Below are positions 16,780 through 24,628 of a stretch of DNA of 40,531 nt, one piece after another (position 1 is the first letter of the stretch; each line of letters starts with the position of its first letter). The DNA comes from an uncultured Cryomorphaceae bacterium. Its GTDB lineage: Bacteria > Bacteroidota > Bacteroidia > Flavobacteriales > Schleiferiaceae. A program made the position numbers and the translations under genes. Where the stretch lies: NCBI GenBank assembly GCA_913043005.1, contig CAJWKU010000015.1:1-40531 (forward strand). Direction: 5' to 3'. A model generated the notes under the pieces. It searched no databases, had not been told where the DNA came from, and saw nothing but the letters and a program-made list of their open reading frames with translations.

Positions 16780-18564
16780 CTAATATAATTGTTGCTTTAC
16801 GAATTGCTTATAAATACCACTTTTCAGATTCATCAACTCTTCATGACTTCCTAATTCTAATACTTGACCTTCGTTGATAAAAGCAATTCTATCAGCATTT
16901 CGAACTGTTGAAAGCCTATGCGCAATAATTACGCTTGTTCTGCCTTTCATAAGCCGCTCAAGTGCTTCTTGAACAACGGATTCGCTTTCTGCATCTAAAG
17001 AAGATGTAGCTTCATCAAGGAGTAATATTTTTGGATTTTTTAACATTGCACGTGCGATGGCAATTCGTTGTCTTTGCCCTCCACTTAGTTGGACTCCTTT
17101 TTCTCCGATTTCAGTATTAAAACCCTCTGGGAATTTATTAATAAACTCCATTGAGTTTGATCTATTTGTAGCATCAAGCATTTCTTTTTTTGAAGCATTT
17201 GGATTACCGTAAAGAATATTCTCTTTTATACTTTGACCAAATAAAATTACCTCTTGAGGCACCCACGACATTTGTTTTCTTAGATATGTTTTAGAATATT
17301 CAGATGCTTTTTGCCCGTAAAAAGAAAGGTCGCCATTTTGCGGTTCTTGAAATCTCAATAGAAGCTGCATTATTGTAGATTTTCCTGCACCGCTGGGCCC
17401 TACAATTGCAATCTGTTCACCTTGATTTACTTCAAGGTTAAAATTCTTTAAAACTGATAAATCTGGTCTCGATGGATAGGCGAAGTCTATTTCTTTAAAG
17501 GAAACAACAGATGCTTTTGTATCTATTTTTTGCTCAATGTAAGTATCTATTTTACTATCCTCTTCAATATGTTGGTCTAACATTACTAAAATTGCTTCAG
17601 TAGCACCTACCGCTTTCTGAAGACGAGCATATACATCAGCGATACCGCCCATAGAACCACCAATAAACCCTGAATATATAACAAAACTAAAAAGCTGTCC
17701 TGGATCTAGTTCTCCAGTTGAAATGAGAGTTGTGCCTTTCCATACTACTAAAACAAGTGCTCCAAATAGACCAAGAATTAGAAAGCTAGCAAATCCACCT
17801 CGTAAAATTCCTCCTGTAATTGCGAGCTTGGCTACAAGCTCTGTTGATTTTTTATATTTCGAGCGCTCTCTATTCTCGCTAGTAAATGCCTTCACAGTGG
17901 CAATAGCTGATAAACTTTGTTCAACAATAATATTACTTGAAGCTGAGGCGTCCTGAACTGATTTTGAGAATTTTCTAATTCTACTGCCAAATATTATTGC
18001 TAATAAAATTATAAATGGAAGTACGGTTAGCATAAAAAAGGTCAGTTTTACAGACGTGTATGCTAATAATGCTATTCCTCCAATAATTATTACTAGTTGT
18101 CTTATGAATTCTGCTAACGTACTTGTGAAAGTTTCTTGAAGTACTCCGATATCAGATTGTAAGCGGTTGGTTAATTCACCTATTCTTTTGCTATGAAAAA
18201 AGGAAATGGGCAAGTCAATGAGATGACTATACATCCCCTGTCTCAGAGAGGCTAATGCATTTTGAGCAACTCGTTCAAAAAAAACAATTCTACCAAAACT
18301 AAAAATGGCTTGTGAGATCAGCAAAAGACCCAGAGTTAAAGCTATGCCATCTATTTTTTCTGGAGACTTTTGGGCTGCATCAACTAAATCTCCTAGAAAA
18401 GATGGGAATGCGAGAGCAGTTCCAGATGATAAAATCAAAAATACCATTCCAAATGCAAACTCAGCTTGAAATGGCTTTATGTAAACATACATTTTAGCAA
18501 TAGCTCTTAGAGCCTGCCATGAGATTTTTCTTTTATTCGTGTGAGACCCAAAATTTCTACTCAC
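16780..18564 (-). CDS. ABC exporter, fused membrane and ATPase domains (MsbA/lipid-exporter type)
   Basis: 594 residues. A six-helix type-1 exporter domain (about 30-320) is joined to an ATPase domain with Walker A GPSGAGKST (389-397), Q-loop PQEVILFG, signature LSGGQRQR (493-500), Walker B ILLLDEATSSLD (513-524) and H-loop His549 in IIAHRLSTV. It works as a homodimer in the inner membrane. Length and layout fit MsbA-like lipid or drug exporters, but the substrate cannot be named. GTG start: it lies one base after the TAA of the oxygenase gene, and no ATG occurs until about residue 25, already at the first membrane helix, so GTG is preferred. divIC follows 33 bp downstream. Confidence 0.92.
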   Translation of the reverse strand: MSRNFGSHTNKRKISWQALRAIAKMYVYIKPFQAEFAFGMVFLILSSGTALAFPSFLGDLVDAAQKSPEKIDGIALTLGLLLISQAIFSFGRIVFFERVAQNALASLRQGMYSHLIDLPISFFHSKRIGELTNRLQSDIGVLQETFTSTLAEFIRQLVIIIGGIALLAYTSVKLTFFMLTVLPFIILLAIIFGSRIRKFSKSVQDASASSNIIVEQSLSAIATVKAFTSENRERSKYKKSTELVAKLAITGGILRGGFASFLILGLFGALVLVVWKGTTLISTGELDPGQLFSFVIYSGFIGGSMGGIADVYARLQKAVGATEAILVMLDQHIEEDSKIDTYIEQKIDTKASVVSFKEIDFAYPSRPDLSVLKNFNLEVNQGEQIAIVGPSGAGKSTIMQLLLRFQEPQNGDLSFYGQKASEYSKTYLRKQMSWVPQEVILFGQSIKENILYGNPNASKKEMLDATNRSNSMEFINKFPEGFNTEIGEKGVQLSGGQRQRIAIARAMLKNPKILLLDEATSSLDAESESVVQEALERLMKGRTSVIIAHRLSTVRNADRIAFINEGQVLELGSHEELMNLKSGIYKQFVKQQLY

Positions 18565-18565
18565 T

Positions 18566-19369
18566 TTATTTTTTGTTCGTGTCTTGAAAGTCCAGAGACT
18601 TTATTCCTAATTTTTTTAGTAATCTTTTTGCCTGAATTTTTATGCTTTCCTTAGCTTGGGTTGCTGTTCTTTTTAAAACACTATCATTTGGACGAGGAAT
18701 AAATCGGGAATCACTGTATTTAAAACCTTCACCAATTTCTGTGTAATAATATGCATAAAAGCTTTTTCGACTTTCTCCTTCAGGAATTTTAATGGCTTTA
18801 TATCCATGCGGGCTATTTTCATCAGTGAGGAAAATGACAGCTCGATTAAATAATGGGGAAACAGAATGTTCGCATTTTGACATATCAGGGCTCCAAATTT
18901 CTAGGTGTCCACCGTATTCTTCTTTCCAATTTTTATTCAAATAGATAAGTAAATTTATACGCCGCCACATCTCAGATTTTGGATCAAAATTTACATCAAT
19001 ATGAACATCTACAAAGCTACCATCTCCACCTTGATGGATTCCAGAACCAAGAGAATTATTGGGTGTAACAAGCTTAGGTATTCCCGTAAGCTCGCTTATC
19101 CAACTTAGAAACTCATTTGATTGAATCATTTCCCTGACCTCTCTAAAGGAAGGATCCCATCGTTCAAAATGATAGTCCTCGACTTTATTTTCATTTAGAC
19201 TCTTTCTTTTGACTTTTAGAGAATTTAAAGATGGAAAATTTGAATACAGATTATCCGCTACTTCTGGAATGAGAAAGTCATCGAGGATAACGAATTTACA
19301 TGGGGACTTAGATTTAAAATCACTCGATATCGATGAGAGTGAATCTATGTGTTTGGTATTAATCTGCAT
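18566..19369 (-). CDS. 2-oxoglutarate/Fe(II)-dependent oxygenase, prolyl 4-hydroxylase-like
   Basis: 267 residues. The jelly-roll oxygenase core shows the iron triad H123-x-D125 (VDVHIDVNFD) and H188 (SPHGYKA), followed by R201 (ESRKSFYAYYYT) for the 2-oxoglutarate carboxylate. Supporting segments are RRINLLIYLNKNWKEEYGGHLEIW and NRAVIFLTDEN. The family (2OG-FeII_Oxy_3/Tpa1-like) hydroxylates protein prolines or small molecules, and the substrate here is unknown. The C-terminal 40 residues are basic (TQAKESIKIQAKRLLKKLGIK). The start overlaps the end of the SDR gene by 11 bp, and the ABC exporter follows after 1 bp, suggesting the three act together, perhaps on an exported lipid or glycan; that is inference. 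Confidence 0.88.
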   Translation of the reverse strand: MQINTKHIDSLSSISSDFKSKSPCKFVILDDFLIPEVADNLYSNFPSLNSLKVKRKSLNENKVEDYHFERWDPSFREVREMIQSNEFLSWISELTGIPKLVTPNNSLGSGIHQGGDGSFVDVHIDVNFDPKSEMWRRINLLIYLNKNWKEEYGGHLEIWSPDMSKCEHSVSPLFNRAVIFLTDENSPHGYKAIKIPEGESRKSFYAYYYTEIGEGFKYSDSRFIPRPNDSVLKRTATQAKESIKIQAKRLLKKLGIKSLDFQDTNKK

Positions 19370-20141
19370 ATCTCCGTCGTAAAAGAAAATATAAAATTTT
19401 TGGTGAAATTCGATGCAAAGGAAGTGCTAAACCTTCAATTCCGGTAAAAAATTTATGAAATCGTCTTGTTTTACTGAATCTATAAATTTTCTGAGCAAGT
19501 TTTTCAGGATTCATTCCTTTTTCTTGATTTTTCCGAACTTTATTTAGTCTTTTTCCCATGGCATTTAATGCAGAGCTCATGATCTTGGTATTAATGATTC
19601 CAGGGCTTATAATTTGAACTTTAATTGGAGATTTATAAAGTTCTTCTTTCAAAGACTCCATATAAATCTTCAATGCGGACTTACTGGCTGAATAAGCAGC
19701 TAAATTACGTTGACCAAACTCACTTGAAATACTCCCAATACAAATAATCCTGCCAAACCCTTTTTTTTGCATTTTAGGTAAGAGAAATTTTATTGTTTGA
19801 ATAGGTGACCAAAAGTTTAGATTAAAAATTTTGTTTTCAACTTCAATTTTTGTGTCTTGGACACTTCCCCATTGACCAATTCCTGCATTTAGAATTACAG
19901 TATCAATTCCTTTATGAATTTCCCATAGATTGTTGACTAATTGTTGTAGTTGGTCCAATTTTTCTAGGTCTGCAATTGAAATCTTGACATTTTCAGGATG
20001 TAAACAAGAGGAAATAACTTTTTCTAATCCTTCTTTTGAACGTGCTGTTGCAATAACATAATGGCCGGAATTACAGTATTGACGTACTAATGCCGCTCCA
20101 ATTCCTGATGATGCTCCGGTAATCCAGACTACTTGCTTCAT
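19359..20141 (-). CDS. Short-chain dehydrogenase/reductase (SDR)
   Basis: 260 residues, classical SDR. Cofactor motif T8-G-A-S-S-G-I-G15, then NAG (85-87), the catalytic serine in the GSISS segment (136-140), Y150 and K154 in YSASK. Position 34 is Arg (ATARS), which suggests NADP(H) preference. The IISPGIINTKIM segment is the usual post-catalytic region. The C-terminus is basic. The substrate is unknown. It is the first gene of the long minus-strand run ending in meaB. A perfect -7 box (TATCTTTG) lies 4 nt before the ATG, so its message is predicted to be leaderless. Confidence 0.92.
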   Translation of the reverse strand: MKQVVWITGASSGIGAALVRQYCNSGHYVIATARSKEGLEKVISSCLHPENVKISIADLEKLDQLQQLVNNLWEIHKGIDTVILNAGIGQWGSVQDTKIEVENKIFNLNFWSPIQTIKFLLPKMQKKGFGRIICIGSISSEFGQRNLAAYSASKSALKIYMESLKEELYKSPIKVQIISPGIINTKIMSSALNAMGKRLNKVRKNQEKGMNPEKLAQKIYRFSKTRRFHKFFTGIEGLALPLHRISPKILYFLLRRRYAD

Positions 20142-20145
20142 GTTT

Positions 20146-20153
20146 CAAAGATA
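20146..20153 (-). promoter_or_regulatory. -7 promoter box of the SDR gene (TATCTTTG), 4 nt before ATG
   Basis: Exact TAnnTTTG match on the minus strand, separated by AAAC from the ATG at 20141. The SDR and rpmH promoters lie back to back in a 72-bp gap. No clear -33 TTG. Confidence 0.55.
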
Positions 20154-20182
20154 TCTATATGTGTAAGTTGAAAAAATTGAAA

Positions 20183-20190
20183 TATATTTG
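20183..20190 (+). promoter_or_regulatory. -7 promoter box of rpmH (TATATTTG)
   Basis: Exact TAnnTTTG match, 23 nt upstream of the rpmH ATG at 20214. The nearest TTG (20168-20170) is only 12 nt away, too close for a normal -33. Confidence 0.55.
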
Positions 20191-20213
20191 CCGCCCGAAC
20201 AAGAACTATAAAA

Positions 20214-20372
20214 ATGAAACGCACATACCAACCTTCAAAACGAAAGCGCAAGAATAAGCATGGTTTTCGCGAGCGCATGGCTTCAGCTAATGGAAGAAGA
20301 GTCCTTGCTCTGAGAAGAATCCGAGGACGGAAGAGTTTAACTGTTTCAGACGAAAGCAATCATAAAGGTTAA
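20214..20372 (+). CDS. rpmH: 50S ribosomal protein L34 (bL34)
   Basis: 52 residues, very basic. It begins [22 protein letters not shown] and continues with [18 protein letters not shown], the near-universal L34 pattern, plus a short polar tail ([12 protein letters not shown]). It is a small large-subunit ribosomal protein. It has its own promoter box and a strong intrinsic terminator 24 nt downstream, so it looks monocistronic. In many bacteria rpmH lies with rnpA and yidC; here yidC is about 18 kb away and rnpA is not in the window. Confidence 0.98.
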   Translation: MKRTYQPSKRKRKNKHGFRERMASANGRRVLALRRIRGRKSLTVSDESNHKG

Positions 20373-20390
20373 TGCGAAAAAAAACATATA

Positions 20391-20424
20391 AAAAAGGTGT
20401 TGAATTATCAACACCTTTTTTTTT
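20391..20424 (+). terminator. Rho-independent terminator of rpmH
   Basis: Eight-base-pair perfect stem GGTGTTGA (20396-20403) and TCAACACC (20408-20415), 4-nt loop ATTA, followed by nine T (20416-20424) that also pair with the A run before the stem. The clearest terminator in the window. Confidence 0.95.
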
Positions 20425-20452
20425 GTTCCAATTTCTTACGATTTTTGAATTA

Positions 20453-20460
20453 AATATTTG
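20453..20460 (+). promoter_or_regulatory. Possible -7 box of carB (AATATTTG), 4 nt before ATG
   Basis: One mismatch to TAnnTTTG (first T is A). ATAC separates it from the carB ATG at 20465. Since a strong terminator lies just upstream, carB needs a promoter in this 40-bp gap, and this is the best candidate. Confidence 0.45.
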
Positions 20461-20464
20461 ATAC

Positions 20465-23314
20465 ATGCCTAAAAATTCTAAAATTCAATCAATACTAATT
20501 ATCGGTAGCGGTCCTATTGTAATTGGTCAAGCTTGTGAATTTGATTATGCTGGATCGCAGGCTTCTAGATCATTGAGAGAAGAAGGAATAGAGGTGTCTT
20601 TGATAAATTCTAATCCAGCGACAATAATGACCGATGAGGTTGTCGCAGATCACATTTACTTACTTCCCTTGGAAGTGGATTCTCTAAGAAAAATATTAGA
20701 AGAAAGGAAAATTGATGCTGTTTTGCCTACCATGGGAGGTCAAACTGCTTTGAACCTGTGTATTGAAGCTGATAGTCAAGGTCTTTGGGAGGAGTATAAT
20801 GTCGAAATTATTGGAGTTGATATAGATGCAATAAATATTACTGAGGATAGGGAGAAGTTCAAGCAGTTGATGACAGAAATAGATATTCCTATGGCACCGG
20901 CAAAAATTGCGACGAGCTATCTCAAGGGTAAAGAAATAGCTCAAGAATTTGGTTTTCCATTATGCGTTCGGGCTTCTTTTACTCTTGGAGGGAGTGGGGC
21001 ATCATTTGTTTGGAACAAAGAAGAATTTGATGATGCTTTGCAGCGAGGATTAGAAGCTAGTCCCATTCATGAAGTATTAATCGATAAGGCTCTGTTGGGT
21101 TGGAAGGAATTTGAGCTTGAATTACTTAGGGATAAAAATGATAATGTTATTATCATTTGCTCAATCGAAAATATGGATCCTATGGGAATTCATACTGGGG
21201 ATTCTATAACTGTCGCTCCAGCAATGACGTTGAGTGATACAGCGTATCAGAGAATGCGCGATATGGCAATTTATATGATGCGCTCGATTGGTAATTTTGC
21301 AGGAGGTTGTAATGTGCAATTTGCAGTATCTCCAGATGCTGAAGAAAAAATTGTTGCAATCGAGATCAATCCAAGAGTTTCACGTTCATCCGCCTTGGCT
21401 TCCAAAGCTACTGGATACCCCATCGCTAAAGTTGCATCAAAGTTAGCTATTGGATATACTTTAGATGAACTAAAGAACCAAATAACGAAGACTACAACAG
21501 CTTACTTTGAGCCTACATTAGACTATGTAATAGTTAAAATACCCCGATGGAATTTTGACAAGTTTGAGGGTGCTGATCGTCGCTTAGGACTCCAAATGAA
21601 GTCTGTGGGTGAAGTTATGGGTATAGGAAGAAGTTTTCAAGAAGCCATACATAAAGCAGCCCAATCATTAGAGGTAAGGAGAAACGGTCTTGGAGCTGAC
21701 GGGAAAGGAATTTTAGATCAAAATATTATTCTCGATAAACTTAAAAATGCTTCTTGGGATAGAGTTTTTGTTATTTATGACGCCATTCAGATGGGTATTC
21801 CATTGAGAAAAATAAATGATATTACAAAAATTGATATTTGGTTCTTAAAACAGTTTGAAGACCTTGTTGATACTCAAATTCAATTAGAGAATCAAACTTT
21901 GGATTCTATACCTTTTGAATTGCTACTTAGCTCAAAAATGAAAGGATTTGCCGACAGACAGATTGCTCATATGACGAATTGTATGGAGTCTGAAATACAT
22001 AAAAAACGTACAGGGCTGGGTATAGAAAGAGTATGGAAATTAGTTGATACTTGCGCAGCTGAATTTAAAGCAAAGACCCCTTATTACTATAGCACTTTTG
22101 AATTACAGCAACAAGATTCTTCAGGGAATGTTTTTTCTGAAAATGAGGTTGTAGTAAGTGATAGAGAAAAAGTTGTAGTTCTCGGTAGTGGGCCCAACAG
22201 GATTGGCCAAGGTATCGAATTTGATTATTCATGTGTTCATGGAGTTCTTGCTGCAAAAGAATGCAATTATGAAACAATTATGATTAATTGTAATCCTGAA
22301 ACTGTTTCCACAGATTTTGATACAGCGGATAAATTATACTTTGAGCCAGTTTTCTGGGAACATATTTATGATATTATCAGACACGAAAAACCCAAAGGTG
22401 TAATTGTTCAATTAGGAGGTCAAACAGCTTTGAAACTTGCAGAAAAATTAGAAAGATTCGGAATCCCAATCCTCGGAACGAGTTATGAGAGTTTAGATTT
22501 AGCAGAGGATCGTGGTAGATTTTCAACGAAATTAAAAGAATACAATATTCCGTATCCCGATTTTGACGTTATCACTCATGCTGATGAGGCTCGTGAAGTG
22601 GCTTCTAAACTTGGGTACCCAATTTTAGTCAGACCCTCATATGTCCTTGGCGGCCAAGGAATGAAAATAGTCATCAATGATGATGACTTGGAAACACATG
22701 TGATCGAATTATTTAAAAATTTTCCCGGCAATAGAGTTCTTTTAGATCATTACTTGGATGGCGCTATTGAAGCAGAAGCAGATGCTATATGCGATGGAGA
22801 AGATGTCTATATTATTGGAATAATGGAGCATATTGAGCCATGTGGCGTCCATTCTGGAGATTCTAATGCAACGTTACCCCCTTTTAATTTGGGACAATTG
22901 GTAATACAACAAATTATTGACCATACTCGGACCATTGCTAAAGGTATTGGCACGGTAGGTTTAATTAATATTCAATTTGCTGTAAAGGATGAAAAAGTAT
23001 TCATTATTGAGGCGAATCCCAGAGCTTCTAGAACAGTTCCTTTTATTTGTAAGGCATATGGAGAGGCTTATGTCAACTCTGCGGTTAAAGTTATGTTAGG
23101 CGAGAAAAAGGTAAAGGATTTCAATTTTGATCCTGAGCTAGATGGATGGGCGATAAAAGTTCCAGTTTTTAGTTTTCACAAATTTCCTGGGGTAAATAAA
23201 ACATTGGGTCCACAGATGAAATCGACAGGTGAGGCAATTTATTTTATTAAAAATCTAAAAGATCCATTATTTAGAAAATTATATTCTGAAAGGAATTACT
23301 ATTTATCAAAGTAG
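20465..23314 (+). CDS. carB: Carbamoyl-phosphate synthase large subunit, without C-terminal allosteric domain
   Basis: 949 residues. CarB makes carbamoyl phosphate from bicarbonate, ammonia (delivered by CarA) and two ATP, for pyrimidines and arginine. Two homologous ATP-grasp halves are visible. The first begins with LIIGSGPIVIGQACEFDYAGSQA and has RASFTLGGSGASF and EINPRVSRSSALASKATGYP. The second begins with VVLGSGPNRIGQGIEFDYSCVH and has RPSYVLGGQGM and EANPRASRTVPFICKAYG. The protein stops just after the second half. The 120-140-residue MGS-like domain that binds UMP and ornithine in the 1073-residue E. coli enzyme is absent. Similar short CarB proteins are common in Bacteroidota. carA is not adjacent. 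Confidence 0.97.
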   Translation: MPKNSKIQSILIIGSGPIVIGQACEFDYAGSQASRSLREEGIEVSLINSNPATIMTDEVVADHIYLLPLEVDSLRKILEERKIDAVLPTMGGQTALNLCIEADSQGLWEEYNVEIIGVDIDAINITEDREKFKQLMTEIDIPMAPAKIATSYLKGKEIAQEFGFPLCVRASFTLGGSGASFVWNKEEFDDALQRGLEASPIHEVLIDKALLGWKEFELELLRDKNDNVIIICSIENMDPMGIHTGDSITVAPAMTLSDTAYQRMRDMAIYMMRSIGNFAGGCNVQFAVSPDAEEKIVAIEINPRVSRSSALASKATGYPIAKVASKLAIGYTLDELKNQITKTTTAYFEPTLDYVIVKIPRWNFDKFEGADRRLGLQMKSVGEVMGIGRSFQEAIHKAAQSLEVRRNGLGADGKGILDQNIILDKLKNASWDRVFVIYDAIQMGIPLRKINDITKIDIWFLKQFEDLVDTQIQLENQTLDSIPFELLLSSKMKGFADRQIAHMTNCMESEIHKKRTGLGIERVWKLVDTCAAEFKAKTPYYYSTFELQQQDSSGNVFSENEVVVSDREKVVVLGSGPNRIGQGIEFDYSCVHGVLAAKECNYETIMINCNPETVSTDFDTADKLYFEPVFWEHIYDIIRHEKPKGVIVQLGGQTALKLAEKLERFGIPILGTSYESLDLAEDRGRFSTKLKEYNIPYPDFDVITHADEAREVASKLGYPILVRPSYVLGGQGMKIVINDDDLETHVIELFKNFPGNRVLLDHYLDGAIEAEADAICDGEDVYIIGIMEHIEPCGVHSGDSNATLPPFNLGQLVIQQIIDHTRTIAKGIGTVGLINIQFAVKDEKVFIIEANPRASRTVPFICKAYGEAYVNSAVKVMLGEKKVKDFNFDPELDGWAIKVPVFSFHKFPGVNKTLGPQMKSTGEAIYFIKNLKDPLFRKLYSERNYYLSK

Positions 23315-23319
23315 AAGCT

Positions 23320-24621
23320 TCATTGAGGGTTTTTTAAATCCAGTAAAATTCTATTGAGAATTTTTTGAGCTAATCCTTCTCGAGTGTATTTTTCTCGTAA
23401 ATTTTTAGGTGCTCCTCTTGGTCTTTTTTCAATTTGTTTTTCCAGCGCTTTAATAGCAGATCCTGATGTTTCATAAAGACTACCTGCTTCACATTTATGT
23501 AAAATTTCTTGGGCGTCTCCGTCAATAGGTCCGAATCCCCAGACTGGTAATCCGCTTCCAATGTATTCAAAAATTTTCCCAGTGAGTATTCCCTTATTCT
23601 CAGCAATTTTAGGAATTAAGAGTAAAAGCGAGTCTGCTGATTCAATTAATTTAACAGACTCTTTGTGTGAAATATATCCAAGAGATTCAAATTGAAAATT
23701 CAAATGTTTATTTGATAAATCAGTAAGATACTCGACACATTCTTTAGCCGGCCTTCCAGCTATTTTCAAGCAAAAATCATCATCTTTTTTTTCAATTATC
23801 CCCTCTAGGGAATTGTAAAGTAAGTCGAGTGGATAATCAAGGGTTAGCGTTCCTGTGTAAACTAAAGTGAATATTTTGTTTTTTACCGTGGTTTTTGTTT
23901 TGGAAAAATCTTCTGGATCAAAGCCATTTGGTATTTCCAAGAATTTATCTTTTTCAATTTCTGGTTCTTTATTTTTTAATATTCTAATCAAATCTTTACT
24001 TACAGTAAGGATTCCATCTGATTCTTTTAATACACTTTTTTCTAATTTCTTGTCATATAGCTTAGCAAAAAATAATGGGTAGAATTGTTTGTAGTAATAA
24101 ATATCTGTCCATGGATCTCTAAAATCTGCATACCAGAGACAATTTATTTTTTTTTTCAAAGCTTTGCCTATCAAATGAGTGGAATGCGGCGGCCCACTTG
24201 TGATTATGGCATCATATGAATGTTCTCTATGGAGATCGATAGCTTTTTCTAATGCGTATTTATTCCAACTCCTTCTTGGGTCCGGTAAGAAAAAGTTACC
24301 TCTTATAAATCGTGAAAGCTTTTGAATGGGACCAGGTTTTCCTGCTTGATTTGCAAATCCACTAAATGGTATTTCTTTTCTTCTGGTGATCTTCTGATAA
24401 CTATTAAACCAGTTTGCTGAATAAGTTTTATAAACTTTGATCTTCTTAGTCTCTGTGACTAAAGTGGGATCTAGTAGTGGGTATGTTGCGAATTTTTGAT
24501 CTACTGTTAATACCTCTAAATCAATTCCTTTTTTAATAAGCTCAATACTCGTTTTTAACCAGCGTTGTACTCCTGGGCCCCCTGATGGAGGCCAATAATA
24601 GGTAATAACAAGTAATCTCAT
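23320..24621 (-). CDS. Family-4 glycosyltransferase (WcaI-like)
   Basis: 433 residues with a two-domain GT-B fold. The N-terminal domain has the typical opening YYWPPSGGPGVQRW (8-21) and the segment AIITSGPPHSTHLIG. The C-terminal nucleotide-sugar domain has IPNGFDPEDF, LVYTGTL, LGYISHKESVKLIESADSLLLLIP and GILTGKIFEYIGSGLPVWGF, with a Glu in the position of the family's second conserved acid. It probably adds a sugar during cell-surface polysaccharide synthesis. Donor and acceptor are unknown. It starts 7 bp after the YfhO-like membrane protein gene, so the two are one unit, and it is convergent with carB after 5 bp. ATG start. Confidence 0.88.
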   Translation of the reverse strand: MRLLVITYYWPPSGGPGVQRWLKTSIELIKKGIDLEVLTVDQKFATYPLLDPTLVTETKKIKVYKTYSANWFNSYQKITRRKEIPFSGFANQAGKPGPIQKLSRFIRGNFFLPDPRRSWNKYALEKAIDLHREHSYDAIITSGPPHSTHLIGKALKKKINCLWYADFRDPWTDIYYYKQFYPLFFAKLYDKKLEKSVLKESDGILTVSKDLIRILKNKEPEIEKDKFLEIPNGFDPEDFSKTKTTVKNKIFTLVYTGTLTLDYPLDLLYNSLEGIIEKKDDDFCLKIAGRPAKECVEYLTDLSNKHLNFQFESLGYISHKESVKLIESADSLLLLIPKIAENKGILTGKIFEYIGSGLPVWGFGPIDGDAQEILHKCEAGSLYETSGSAIKALEKQIEKRPRGAPKNLREKYTREGLAQKILNRILLDLKNPQ

Positions 24622-24628
24622 TAGTTTC

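Noticed and set aside
20138-20359. 73-codon minus-strand frame across rpmH
   Set aside because: Antisense to the clear L34 gene. Arg- and Leu-rich composition follows from the reversed L34 codons.
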